This document shows positions 34,177-43,296 of a DNA stretch of 64,000 nt, one piece after another. The notes under the pieces are model-generated. The model searched no databases and was not told where the DNA came from. It worked only from the letters and a program-made list of their open reading frames with translations. The position numbers and the translations under genes are program-made. Origin of the DNA: Paenibacillus xylanilyticus (lineage in GTDB: Bacteria > Bacillota > Bacilli > Paenibacillales > Paenibacillaceae); assembly GCF_013359935.1 (NCBI RefSeq), contig NZ_JABMCB010000192.1:186001-250000 (forward strand), given 5' to 3'. How positions within the stretch are numbered: position 1 is the stretch's first letter; each line of letters opens with the position of its first letter.

Positions 34177-35448
34177 ATGAGAAGAAGTTTAAAGGTCATT
34201 TCGTTAGTGATGTTGGTTATGGTCGTGGTTCTGACAGCTTGCAGCAGCGGAGACAGCGGTGATTCCGCCGGCGGTGCCGGAGGCAAGGTTGATCTGAGCA
34301 TGACGATCTGGGGCTCTGAGGATGAGAAGAAGATTTACCAGGAGAGACTCGACATTGTGAAACAAACCTATCCCGATATTAACGTGAAGCTCAACGTGGT
34401 TGCCGGAGATTATGACCAGAAGGTACAAACCATGATCGCGGGCGGAACTGCACCCGACATCATGATGATTGCCGAGAACTATCAGGCGTACGCCTCCAAA
34501 AATCAGATCATTCCGCTGGATGAAATGATCCAGGCGAACAATGTAAATATGTCAGAGCGTTACTCCGATGACATCGCGAACCTCATGAAGTACGACGGCA
34601 AGCAGTTCGGTATGCCGGACCGCGCAGGTGCGATGGTACTCTTTTATAACAAGGATCTGTTCGACAAGGCTGGTGTGGAATACCCAACCAAGGATTGGAC
34701 CCAAGAAGACCTGCTCGAAGCAGCCAAGAAGCTGACGGTGAAGGAGAACGGCAAGACGGTTCAATGGGGGTACTACCCGGGAAGCTGGTGGCCGCAATGG
34801 ATGCAGCTGATCTACCAGAATGGCGGCTCGCTGTTTGACGAGAGTGGCAAGCCAACCTTCAATACTGAACCGGTACGCAATGCACTGCAGTTCATGAATG
34901 ACCTGATCTTCACGCACGGTGCAGGTCCTACGCCAACAGAGATTGCCGACATGGGCAATATCGGTGCAGACCCACTGTTCGCTCAAGGCAAAATCGCGAT
35001 GGAGACCACAGGGTTCTGGAACATCGGCTCACTTGCCAAGGTGGAAGGCATCAACTGGGATATCTCTCCGGTATGGGGTGAGACGAACGCGTTCTTTAAC
35101 GGCTTCACCATTACGAATGCGTCCAAACACAAGGAGGAAGCGTTTAAGATCATTGAAGCACTGACGACGCCTGAGGCACAGATGCCGATGATCAAGGCGG
35201 GACAGGATGCACCGGCTACGAAGGCGGGACTGTCCAGCGATGAATTCCTGAATGCGGAATACGGTGGCAAGAAGATCAACATGGCTGCTTTCAGCGAATC
35301 GACCATTTATGCCGAACCGTTCAACCCGCAATGGAACGAAATGATGAAACTGATCAACGACAAGCTGGGTGTCTACTTCAACAACAAGGCTTCACTGGAT
35401 GATACGGTAACCGAAATTCAGAGTGGACTGGAACGACTCTACAAATAG
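34177..35448 (+). CDS. ABC importer solute-binding lipoprotein of the galactan operon
   Basis: This 423-aa family 1 binding lipoprotein has the start MRRSLKVISLVMLVMVVVLTAC with the lipobox Cys at about 22. The mature part opens VDLSMTIWGSEDEKKIYQERLDIVKQTYPDINVKLNV. ATG 34177 follows GAGGGGG; the open frame extends back into the operator, which is not coding. It delivers an oligosaccharide to the two permeases downstream, probably beta-galactan fragments given the glycosidases. Confidence 0.92.
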   Translation: MRRSLKVISLVMLVMVVVLTACSSGDSGDSAGGAGGKVDLSMTIWGSEDEKKIYQERLDIVKQTYPDINVKLNVVAGDYDQKVQTMIAGGTAPDIMMIAENYQAYASKNQIIPLDEMIQANNVNMSERYSDDIANLMKYDGKQFGMPDRAGAMVLFYNKDLFDKAGVEYPTKDWTQEDLLEAAKKLTVKENGKTVQWGYYPGSWWPQWMQLIYQNGGSLFDESGKPTFNTEPVRNALQFMNDLIFTHGAGPTPTEIADMGNIGADPLFAQGKIAMETTGFWNIGSLAKVEGINWDISPVWGETNAFFNGFTITNASKHKEEAFKIIEALTTPEAQMPMIKAGQDAPATKAGLSSDEFLNAEYGGKKINMAAFSESTIYAEPFNPQWNEMMKLINDKLGVYFNNKASLDDTVTEIQSGLERLYK

Positions 35449-35462
35449 CATGGACAGCGGGA

Positions 35463-35504
35463 CAGATGGAGCGCAGCACATAAACCTGTGCGAATCTCCA
35501 TCTG
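35463..35504 (+). promoter_or_regulatory. Intercistronic mRNA hairpin after the binding protein gene
   Basis: CAGATGGAG (35463-35471) pairs with CTCCATCTG (35496-35504), with an inner GCAC/GTGC pairing. There is no T-run. Such hairpins between binding protein and permease genes commonly stabilise the upstream mRNA, giving excess binding protein. Confidence 0.6.
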
Positions 35505-35531
35505 CTCTCTACGTCATGGGGAGGGCTTAAC

Positions 35532-36419
35532 GTGAGAAAAAAAGACGGGAAATGGTTTTATCTCTTCATCTCGCCTTGGCTGATTGGTTTCCTGGGACTT
35601 ACCCTGGGTCCGATCCTGTTTTCCATCTATATGAGCTTCACCAATTGGGATCTGTTCCAGACCCCGGAATTTATCGGGTTCGACAACTACAAAACGCTGC
35701 TCACCGATGATCCGCTGTTCTGGAAGTCCGTGGGCAATACGTTCTTCTACGCATTAATATCCATTCCGCTGGGAATGTCGATTTCCCTCTGGATTGCCTA
35801 TTATCTGAACAAAAAAATCAAAGGGATTACCTTTTTTCGCATCTTGTTCTATCTGCCGTCGGTTGTGCCCGTCGTAGCAAGCTCGCTGCTTTTTATTCAT
35901 TTGCTCGCACCGACCGAAGGGTTGATTAACAAGGCTCTGTCGATCTTCGGCATTCCGGGTCCTGCCTGGCTGCTCGATCCCAACTGGGTCAAACCTGCAT
36001 TGATTCTTATGTCCCTCTGGGGCGTTGGGGGTGGCGTGGTACTGCTGCTGGCTGGTATGAAAGGCATTCCCCAGGAGCTGTACGAGGCTGCTGCCATTGA
36101 CGGGGCGAAGAGCACGCAGTCATTCTTCCATATTACTTTCCCGATGCTCACGCCCGTCATTTTCTTCAACCTGGTCACCGGGATGATCGGAGCGCTGCAG
36201 ACGTTTGCGCAGGTGTTCATTGTTACAGCAGGCGGACCTGACAATGCGAGCCAGATGGTCGTTCCCTACCTGTTCCAGAATGCTTTCCAGTTCTACAAAA
36301 TGGGCTACGCCTCAGCCATAGCCTGGGTGCTGTTCATTATCATCATGGCGCTCACCCTGGTCGTGTTTCGTTCATCGGCACTATGGGTGCACTACGAGGA
36401 GGGAAAAGCCAATGAGTAA
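35532..36419 (+). CDS. ABC importer permease (MalF type), galactan operon
   Basis: The 295-aa permease has six membrane segments and the EAA loop EAAAIDGAKSTQSFFHITFPMLTP. It starts with GTG after GGGGAGGG. Its stop overlaps the next permease start by eight bases. The energising ATPase is not encoded here. Confidence 0.92.
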   Translation: MRKKDGKWFYLFISPWLIGFLGLTLGPILFSIYMSFTNWDLFQTPEFIGFDNYKTLLTDDPLFWKSVGNTFFYALISIPLGMSISLWIAYYLNKKIKGITFFRILFYLPSVVPVVASSLLFIHLLAPTEGLINKALSIFGIPGPAWLLDPNWVKPALILMSLWGVGGGVVLLLAGMKGIPQELYEAAAIDGAKSTQSFFHITFPMLTPVIFFNLVTGMIGALQTFAQVFIVTAGGPDNASQMVVPYLFQNAFQFYKMGYASAIAWVLFIIIMALTLVVFRSSALWVHYEEGKANE

Positions 36420-37257
36420 TCCATCCACTGCGGAAAAAACGATATCCTACATTTTTCTGATTCTGGTCGGGGTGCTGCTTGCTTCGCCCTTCCTGTACAT
36501 GATCTCGATCGCGCTGGCGAGTGACGCTACCACTGTGAAGTCAGCCTTTACTTTCGTGCCCATGGAGTTTCAATGGTCGAACTTCTACACGATCTTCACC
36601 AACAACAATCTGGGTACTTATCTGAAAAATTCAATCATTATTACCGTGTTCACCATCGTGGGATCGGTATTGTCGGCTTCCATCGTTTCTTACGGCTTCG
36701 CACGTATTAAGGCCAAAGGCAGCCGGTTTCTATTTATCGTCCTGCTGAGCACGATGATGATTCCAGGTGAGGTAACGATGGTGCCGCAGTTCATCATCTT
36801 CCGTCATCTGGACTGGATCAACACATTTTATCCACTTATCGTACCGAGCTTCTTTGCGGGAGCGTTCAACGTATTCCTGATCCGTCAGTTCGTGATGAGT
36901 ATCCCGAAATCACTGGATGAAGCAGCGATGATCGACGGCATGGGACATCCGGGAATCTACTGGAAGATCATCATGCCGCTGACGTATCCCATTTTGGCGG
37001 CCATCGCTATATTCTCGTTTTCCTATAACTGGGGGAACTTCATGGGACCACTCATTTACATCAATGATCCGGAGAAAATGCCGCTTGCGCTCGGTGTTCA
37101 GCTCCTGACCACGGTAGGTGGTGGACAGATGCCGCCATGGAACCTGGTCATGATTGCCTCCCTGTTCCTGACCATCCCGATGGTTCTGGTCTATCTGTTT
37201 GGACAGCGTTATGTCTATGAAGCCAACATTAGCGGAGGCAGCAGCGGAATCAAGTAA
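36412..37257 (+). CDS. ABC importer permease (MalG type), galactan operon
   Basis: The 281-aa permease pairs with the preceding one and has the EAA loop EAAMIDGMGHPGIYWKIIMPLTYP. It has six membrane segments and is translationally coupled by overlap. It ends 84 bp before the GH30 gene. Confidence 0.92.
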   Translation: MSNPSTAEKTISYIFLILVGVLLASPFLYMISIALASDATTVKSAFTFVPMEFQWSNFYTIFTNNNLGTYLKNSIIITVFTIVGSVLSASIVSYGFARIKAKGSRFLFIVLLSTMMIPGEVTMVPQFIIFRHLDWINTFYPLIVPSFFAGAFNVFLIRQFVMSIPKSLDEAAMIDGMGHPGIYWKIIMPLTYPILAAIAIFSFSYNWGNFMGPLIYINDPEKMPLALGVQLLTTVGGGQMPPWNLVMIASLFLTIPMVLVYLFGQRYVYEANISGGSSGIK

Positions 37258-37341
37258 CGAGTGGTGGTCGTACAGTGATTGAACCGATCGTGAATCAGGG
37301 TGGATGTCATCAACGTGCATGGAGAAAGGGTTGAATCAGCC

Positions 37342-38841
37342 ATGGCGGATAACAAACGACGCAGCAGCCGCAAACGGAGCTATATCCTGATGGGTGTGGC
37401 CCTGATTGCGCTGCTTGCGGGAGGAGGAATGATCATGAATCATTTTGCTAATGAACAGTCCAGGCCGCTTGCATTTGAGGGTGAGCCGGTACGTTTGCAG
37501 CTGGAACAGTCCTATGACCATTTTGAAGGATGGGGCACGTCGCTTGCGTGGTGGGCCAATGATTTGGGTGGTTGGAAGGATCAGGCGAAGGTTGATGAAG
37601 TCATGGACCTGGTCTTTGATGCGGAAAAAGGGCTGGGACTGAATATCGTTCGCTACAATATCGGCGGAGAGGAAAACCCGGAGATGAAGGCACTTCGCCC
37701 CGGCGGAGATGTTCCCGGCTTCCAGCCTGAACCCGGCGAGTGGGACTGGGAGGCGGACGCAGGGCAGCGGGCTGTACTGCAGGGATCGCTGGAACGCGGA
37801 GTGAACATTGCTGAAGCGTTCTCCAACTCTCCACCCTATTGGATGACGATCAGCGGATCGGTCACGGGTGCCGTAGATGGGGGGAATAATCTGCGTGAGG
37901 ATCAGTATGATGCCTTTGCCGATTATTTGACCGAAGTGGTAAAGCATTACCGGGATGAGTGGGGCATTACGTTCCGGACGCTTGATCCGCTCAATGAACC
38001 TTCCTCGGACTGGTGGAAGAAAGGAAACATGCAGGAAGGCAGCCACTTCACTAATGACAAGCAGGCCGAGATCATTAAGAAGGTGGCTGCATCGCTGAAG
38101 AGCAAGGGATTGGATGGCACGGTCATTAGTGCTGCGGACGACAACAGCATTGACGAGACGGTGCACAATTTCAGCATCTATGATCAGGATACGCTGGATG
38201 TGATCGCCCAGATCAATACGCACTCTTATAATGGAAGCAAAATGGAGGAGCTGCGCACACTGGCTGAGCGGCATGGCAAGAAACTGTGGATGTCCGAGTA
38301 TGGTACAGGAGGCAGTGAGCCGCACAATCATGAGGACATGACATCGGTACAGGAGCTGGCCGAGCGCATCATGTTTGATCTGAAAATCATGCAGCCTTCG
38401 GCCTGGGTCTACTGGCAGGCGGTTGAAGATGAAGGCGCGAATAACAACTGGGGCTTCATTCACGCCAATTTTAACGGGGAAGAAAAGTATGAGATGACCA
38501 AACAGTATTACGGCATGGCCCAGTTCACCAAGTTCATTCGTCCAGGCGCGAAGATGATTCCGACCGATGATGGCCGCACGCTGGCCGCCTATGACGCAGA
38601 GCGTCAGAGACTGGTGCTTGTCATCCGCAATGAGCTGTCTGCCGGGAAAAAGGCGTTTGAGCTGCAGTCTTTTGATTACGCGAATTCATCCACGGCCCAG
38701 GTCTACCAAACCTCACCGGACCGAAATATGGAGCAGCTTGATGACGTTCCGGTGTATGCCAATGGATTGGAAGTGTCTGTAGCAGACAATTCCGTAACAA
38801 CGGTTGTTCTGGAAGGCGTAACGCTGAAAGCCGGAAAATAG
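37342..38841 (+). CDS. GH30 glycoside hydrolase, probable endo-beta-1,6-galactanase
   Basis: The 499-aa enzyme has an N-terminal membrane segment (about 13-32) that is either a signal peptide or an anchor. The catalytic barrel follows, beginning FEGWGTSLAWWANDLGG, a signature I associate with GH30 subfamily 5 endo-beta-1,6-galactanases. The acid/base is Glu219 in LDPLNEPSSDWW and the nucleophile Glu319 in LWMSEYGTGG. A C-terminal beta-sandwich ends the protein. ATG 37342 is chosen; in-frame GTG codons upstream at 37300 and 37315 are possible. It would trim beta-1,6-galactan side chains of arabinogalactan. Confidence 0.82.
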   Translation: MADNKRRSSRKRSYILMGVALIALLAGGGMIMNHFANEQSRPLAFEGEPVRLQLEQSYDHFEGWGTSLAWWANDLGGWKDQAKVDEVMDLVFDAEKGLGLNIVRYNIGGEENPEMKALRPGGDVPGFQPEPGEWDWEADAGQRAVLQGSLERGVNIAEAFSNSPPYWMTISGSVTGAVDGGNNLREDQYDAFADYLTEVVKHYRDEWGITFRTLDPLNEPSSDWWKKGNMQEGSHFTNDKQAEIIKKVAASLKSKGLDGTVISAADDNSIDETVHNFSIYDQDTLDVIAQINTHSYNGSKMEELRTLAERHGKKLWMSEYGTGGSEPHNHEDMTSVQELAERIMFDLKIMQPSAWVYWQAVEDEGANNNWGFIHANFNGEEKYEMTKQYYGMAQFTKFIRPGAKMIPTDDGRTLAAYDAERQRLVLVIRNELSAGKKAFELQSFDYANSSTAQVYQTSPDRNMEQLDDVPVYANGLEVSVADNSVTTVVLEGVTLKAGK

Positions 38842-38926
38842 ATGGAACAGGCGCATATGGACTCACTTGGCTAAGAATAAACGAATGGCATATGAACTCA
38901 AACACAAAAGAAGGAGGGGAAACGCT

Positions 38927-41917
38927 TTGACAGAGAAACCATCCCTTTTGCTTCATGAGCAGGAGAAGAATATAGAACCTGGGGCTGAAAACAAGATTTA
39001 TTCAGAGCTGAGCTACGATGAGCACAGCTTCATGTGGAATGGACAGCGTGTATTTCTGAACAGTGCAACGATTCATTACTTCCGGATGCCGAGGGAAGAG
39101 TGGCGGAAGGTACTGATTAAGGCCAAGCTGGCCGGCATGAACTGTATCGATACCTACTTTGCCTGGAACGTGCATGAACCTGAGGAAGGACAATGGGTAC
39201 TTGATGGAGATCGCGATAGCGGAGCCTTCCTGGATCTGTGTGCAGAACTGGGCATGTGGGTCATCGCACGTCCCGGCCCGTTCATCTGTGCGGAATGGGA
39301 TTTTGGCGGATTCCCTTACTGGCTGGAAACAAAGCCGAATATAAAATTCCGTGAAAACAACGAAACCTATCTGCACTATGTGGATCTGTATTTTGACCGG
39401 ATCGTACCGATCATTCGCGAGCGCCAGATTTCCGCCGGAGGCAGCGTTATTCTCGTCCAGGTCGAGAACGAATACGGGTATCTAATGGATGACGCCGCAG
39501 CAAGCGATCATATGAATGTGCTTAGGGATGGGCTTCTGAGCCGCGGGATCGACGTTCCGCTTATCACCTGTGTAGGTGGGGCAGAGGGCACGATTGAAGG
39601 GGCCAACTTCTGGTCAGGCGCTGACGGTCATTATGCGAAGCTTCGTGCGAAACAGCCGGATACACCGAAGATGGTTACGGAATTCTGGACCGGATGGTTT
39701 GAGAACTGGGGCGGGCCATCTGCCATTCAGAAAACAGCGCCATTGCTGGAAAAACGGCTGATGGAGATTATCCGTGCCGGGTATACCGGAATCAGCCATT
39801 ACATGTTTTATGGCGGTACCAATTTTGGTGGATATGGCGGAAGAACCGTGGGCAGCAGTGATATATTCATGGTCACTTCCTATGACTATGATGCGCCGCT
39901 GAACGAATATGGGCGTGTAACACCCAAGTATGCCGTAACCAAGAAGTGGTCTTATTTCGTGAATACTTTCGGAGCGTTTCTAATGGAGAGCGAAGAGGTT
40001 CCCGAAGCAGGGATTAACGTACACCTTCCGCAAGGTGTTTCCTTAAGAGGCAGGCGTGCTGGTAACCAGAATATCTGGTTCTTGGAGAGTTTTCGAGAGG
40101 AACGTGAGACGCTGCCCATTACGCTGGAAGAAGGACGGACGCTTCCTGTTGTCTTGAACCCGGGTCAGATTGTCCCGGTTTTCCACCGGGTCCGGATCGC
40201 GGACGATGTCTTTTTGACCAGTGGTGCACTGGTTACAGGCAATGAGATCGTGAATGGAGAACGGACGTTGTTCATTGTAGGAGACACGGGCCAGCGTTCG
40301 GTTGTTGAACTGGAGGCACCCTCACTTCGAGTCATAAGCAGCAGCATGCAGCTGCTTCTTGATCATGATCCGGTAAGCGATGTTCGGCGTCTTGATCTGT
40401 TCCATTTCCGGGAACCAGGAACGGTTCGTCTGGAGGCGGGCGGCGTTCCTCTCCGCATCATGGTGCTGGACAGTAAAGCGATGGATCGCACCTGGAGAAT
40501 CGAAGGTACGAAACCGGAGCAGCTGCGTTATGCCATTGGGTTTGATGAGGTTGATCTTTTGCCATCCGGTCAGGTCAAGGGCATGATCTCCGATCCGGAT
40601 CGCACGATTCTGCTGCTAGGTGGCTGGACCGATGGTGAACAGTCGCTGACTGGACGTGATCTTATTGATCGGGATGCAGTGGCTGAGTTCAGCCGTGCGG
40701 AGGATACTGCTCACAAGTCGGTGACAGGAACTCACCAGCTTCAGCTGACCATGCCCCCAATGCCTCCGAAGTTATCCGATTCCCCGGACGTATCGCGTGT
40801 GACGTTGGAAGCGGAAGGGCGATCGCCAAGCGGACAGCCGGAACACTTTGCGCAATATGGACAGGGTTACGGATATCTGCTCTATGAATGCGACTTCCAC
40901 AGTGATGCGGGCGGTTCGAGCCATCTCATTCTGCCAGCTCTTCAGGATACGGCCAGAATATATGTAAATGGTGTGGAACAGGCACTGGTGAGGCAGGTTG
41001 GTGCAGCTGGCGTCAATGCGAGGACCGCCGAAGGAACGAACAGACTGCAGATCCTGGTCCAGCATATGGGCCGACTGAATTTCTCACCTTTTCTGGGAGA
41101 GAGCAAAGGATTAGCTGGACCGGTGTACCTTGGCGGTTCGGTTCAGGATATCCGGCGAGACTGGCAAGCAGCTGCTGGGATGGTTCATCTGGATGAGGTG
41201 AATGATCTCGAAGGAAACCCGTTACTGAGCAGGAGCTTTACACTGGATGGCATGGACCGTGCCATTCTGGTTGGAGCAGTGAGCAAAGGACTGCGAATTA
41301 ATGGCATCGATGTACCCATGGGAGGATACCAGGACTGGTTTTCGTTCCATACGGTGGATTTATCACCTTATGTGAAATCGGGCGAGGTCAATACACTGGA
41401 GATGACTTATAGCCAAGCCCCATTGAATCGTCTTGAGCTTATCTTGTATCGAAATGAAGATGAACTGACCAATTGGCGCGTGGCAGGCAGCGAAGCTATA
41501 CTTCCACAGCAGTGGGGAACACTGACACCCGATCCATCGAACAAATCAGGTAATCCCGAGGCCAATTCGCTTTTTGCCCGTCATGGTGGCAATGGTACTG
41601 CCAATCCTATGGTTGATCATTCATACGGTCAGCCCGTGTGGTACCGCTGGCGTTTCTCCCGTCCCATTGTTTCGGAATTTTACGAAGTGAACCTCATGCT
41701 TCGCCTTACCGGAATGAGCAAGGGAACCCTTCATTTGAATGGGCATCACCTGGGACGCTATTGGCAGATCGGCCCGCAGGAGGATTACAAAATTCCCGTA
41801 CCTTGGCTGCAGGAGGAAAATGAACTGCTCATATTTGATGAGGAAGGTTGTGCACCTGATCGAATCCGGCTTCTGTATGATGATCCATCCCGTTATCCAT
41901 GGTTTGTGATCGGATAG
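38927..41917 (+). CDS. GH35 beta-galactosidase
   Basis: The 996-aa enzyme shows NSATIHYFRMPREEWRKVLIKAKLAGMN, the GH35 opening. Acid/base Glu182 lies in ILVQVENEYG and nucleophile Glu251 in KMVTEFWTGWF. Long beta-rich jelly-roll regions follow. There is no signal peptide, so it acts inside the cell on imported galacto-oligosaccharides. TTG 38927 is used because GGAGGGG lies seven bases upstream; the ATG frame back to 38867 has no site. It is the last gene of the LacI-controlled operon. Confidence 0.9.
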   Translation: MTEKPSLLLHEQEKNIEPGAENKIYSELSYDEHSFMWNGQRVFLNSATIHYFRMPREEWRKVLIKAKLAGMNCIDTYFAWNVHEPEEGQWVLDGDRDSGAFLDLCAELGMWVIARPGPFICAEWDFGGFPYWLETKPNIKFRENNETYLHYVDLYFDRIVPIIRERQISAGGSVILVQVENEYGYLMDDAAASDHMNVLRDGLLSRGIDVPLITCVGGAEGTIEGANFWSGADGHYAKLRAKQPDTPKMVTEFWTGWFENWGGPSAIQKTAPLLEKRLMEIIRAGYTGISHYMFYGGTNFGGYGGRTVGSSDIFMVTSYDYDAPLNEYGRVTPKYAVTKKWSYFVNTFGAFLMESEEVPEAGINVHLPQGVSLRGRRAGNQNIWFLESFREERETLPITLEEGRTLPVVLNPGQIVPVFHRVRIADDVFLTSGALVTGNEIVNGERTLFIVGDTGQRSVVELEAPSLRVISSSMQLLLDHDPVSDVRRLDLFHFREPGTVRLEAGGVPLRIMVLDSKAMDRTWRIEGTKPEQLRYAIGFDEVDLLPSGQVKGMISDPDRTILLLGGWTDGEQSLTGRDLIDRDAVAEFSRAEDTAHKSVTGTHQLQLTMPPMPPKLSDSPDVSRVTLEAEGRSPSGQPEHFAQYGQGYGYLLYECDFHSDAGGSSHLILPALQDTARIYVNGVEQALVRQVGAAGVNARTAEGTNRLQILVQHMGRLNFSPFLGESKGLAGPVYLGGSVQDIRRDWQAAAGMVHLDEVNDLEGNPLLSRSFTLDGMDRAILVGAVSKGLRINGIDVPMGGYQDWFSFHTVDLSPYVKSGEVNTLEMTYSQAPLNRLELILYRNEDELTNWRVAGSEAILPQQWGTLTPDPSNKSGNPEANSLFARHGGNGTANPMVDHSYGQPVWYRWRFSRPIVSEFYEVNLMLRLTGMSKGTLHLNGHHLGRYWQIGPQEDYKIPVPWLQEENELLIFDEEGCAPDRIRLLYDDPSRYPWFVIG

Positions 41918-41960
41918 AATGGCCAGCAATTATAGATAGGACAGTTAAACGTGTTCAGCA

Positions 41961-42026
41961 AGACTCCTTTCGGATTAGTACGGTGATTGCTTTTTATCAT
42001 CTGCTAGGCAAGAAAGGAGTCTTTTT
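41961..42026 (+). terminator. Terminator of the galactan operon
   Basis: AGACTCCTTTC (41961-41971) pairs perfectly with GAAAGGAGTCT (42012-42022) across a 40-nt loop and is followed by TTTT. Confidence 0.75.
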
Positions 42027-42116
42027 ATAGAATATTTTGGTACAATGACATGGAAGACACCTGCCTATACGCTTGAAGATAAGTTTCATGACAGTCCAGC
42101 ATAAAGGAGACGATCC

Positions 42117-42674
42117 ATGAGTACCCCGTTTGCATTTGACGAATTCCCTATACTTAAGACCGAGCGTTTTAACCTACGAGAAGCGGCAGAACAGGATGCT
42201 CCCGATATTTTGGCATTGTACTCCGATAAAACGGTTGTTGAGTTTATGCCATTTACGCCTTTTGAGACTGTAGATGATGCGATGGATGAGATGCGTTGGT
42301 ATGCGAAGATTTTCAGAGAGCAGTCCGGTTTGCGATGGATGATTGAAGATGTGGGGTCCGGTAAGGTTGTTGGTACCTGTGGGTTCCTCAATAGAGAAGA
42401 TATACATAACCGAGCAGAGATTGGATACGACCTGCATCCTGATTACTGGGGTAAGGGGGTCATGACCGAGGTCGCCCATGCCGTGCTGCATTTTGGCTTC
42501 GTGAACATGCAATTGAACAAAATCGAAGCGAAAGTGGAACCGCTGAATGAGGCTTCGATCCGTTTGCTGCACAAGCTGGGTTTTCAACAGGAAGGGCTGC
42601 TGCGGCAGCATGAGTTTGAAAAAGGAAGATACATCGATCTTGCTCTGTTCTCCAAGTTAAAAAGCGATCTATAG
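42117..42674 (+). CDS. GNAT N-acetyltransferase, RimJ/RimL type
   Basis: The 185-aa enzyme begins PILKTERFNLREAAEQDAPDILALY and has the acetyl-CoA motif DLHPDYWGKGVMTEVAHAVLHFGF. It ends with ASIRLLHKLGFQQEGLLRQ, the usual RimJ/RimL pattern acetylating N-termini or small amines. AAAGGAG precedes the ATG. It appears monocistronic. The acceptor is unknown. Confidence 0.9.
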   Translation: MSTPFAFDEFPILKTERFNLREAAEQDAPDILALYSDKTVVEFMPFTPFETVDDAMDEMRWYAKIFREQSGLRWMIEDVGSGKVVGTCGFLNREDIHNRAEIGYDLHPDYWGKGVMTEVAHAVLHFGFVNMQLNKIEAKVEPLNEASIRLLHKLGFQQEGLLRQHEFEKGRYIDLALFSKLKSDL

Positions 42675-42681
42675 GATACTG

Positions 42682-42797
42682 TCCCCTTAAGGATTCCAAA
42701 GGCGATAGGCCGCGGTTCTTGCGGCCGAATGAAGACCGGACCCTGTTCCGGTCTGCCGATATTGATGAGCAGGGCAATCAGGTTTGCCTCAAGGGGA
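42682..42797 (+). ncRNA. Candidate structured RNA with a four-stem junction
   Basis: An outer stem TCCCCTT (42682-42688) with AAGGGGA (42791-42797) encloses three local hairpins. These are GGCCGC/GCGGCC (42708-42726), AGACCGGA/TCCGGTCT (42733-42754) and GGCAA/TTGCC (42773-42788). It lies between the GNAT gene and the 104-aa gene at 42878. I do not match it to a known riboswitch or RNA. A competing reading exists: one frame through it is protein-like (RPNEDRTLFRSADIDEQGNQ) and stops near 42818, but it lacks a start codon. Confidence 0.45.
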
Positions 42798-42843
42798 TAA
42801 ATCGTGCGATTCTGTGAAAATTTGATTTACTAGACAAAGTAAA

Positions 42844-42858
42844 TGAGAATGGTTATCA
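42844..42858. promoter_or_regulatory. Possible Fur box upstream of the 104-aa gene
   Basis: TGAGAATGGTTATCA matches the 7-1-7 Fur/PerR-type consensus TGATAATNATTATCA at 12 of 14 informative positions. It ends 19 bases before the ATG at 42878. Confidence 0.45.
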
Positions 42859-42877
42859 AATGAAGGCAGGAGAATCG

Positions 42878-43192
42878 ATGATTTCCCAAAACTTTAACAA
42901 GGAGCGCCTGGTTGGTTCCGAACATCCGCTTGATCGTCTGACCTTAAAATTACGGGATATTGAGAAGATCAAATCCACTACCGGATGGGTTCTTCCCCAG
43001 CAGCATACTTTCTCTTATATATTGGTCATTCAGGCTCATATGCTGGACCATATACGTGCAGCGTGCAGAATGATCCTGGCAAAGGGGGATCCCGTTGATC
43101 GTTTGACCTACGTGGAAGAAGAGGGCGGAACACATGACATGCTGTTCTTTGCCAAACATTTTCCCGAAGCGCTACAGTGGCTGTTTACCTAG
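42878..43192 (+). CDS. 104-aa protein of unknown function
   Basis: A soluble protein begins MISQNFNKERLVGSEHPLDRLTLKL and ends HFPEALQWLFT. It is mixed alpha/beta, with Cys in DHIRAACRMILAKGD and an acidic turn VEEEGGTHD. ATG 42878 is chosen because AGGAGA lies five bases upstream; ATG 42860 overlaps that site. The possible Fur box suggests metal- or peroxide-linked control. I do not recognise the family. Confidence 0.65.
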   Translation: MISQNFNKERLVGSEHPLDRLTLKLRDIEKIKSTTGWVLPQQHTFSYILVIQAHMLDHIRAACRMILAKGDPVDRLTYVEEEGGTHDMLFFAKHFPEALQWLFT

Positions 43193-43296
43193 TTGGCCAC
43201 TTGTTCTGAACGCATTTAAGCATCATTTCCAGGCCATCCGCCTTGTCCTCCTGAATTGGCCCATGCTATATTGGTGAGATGTGAGGAGATGAGGAT

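Noticed and set aside
37336..38463. 375-codon minus-strand open frame opposite the GH30 gene
   Set aside because: The plus strand encodes a complete glycosidase with catalytic residues; the antisense frame has biased composition and no start signal.
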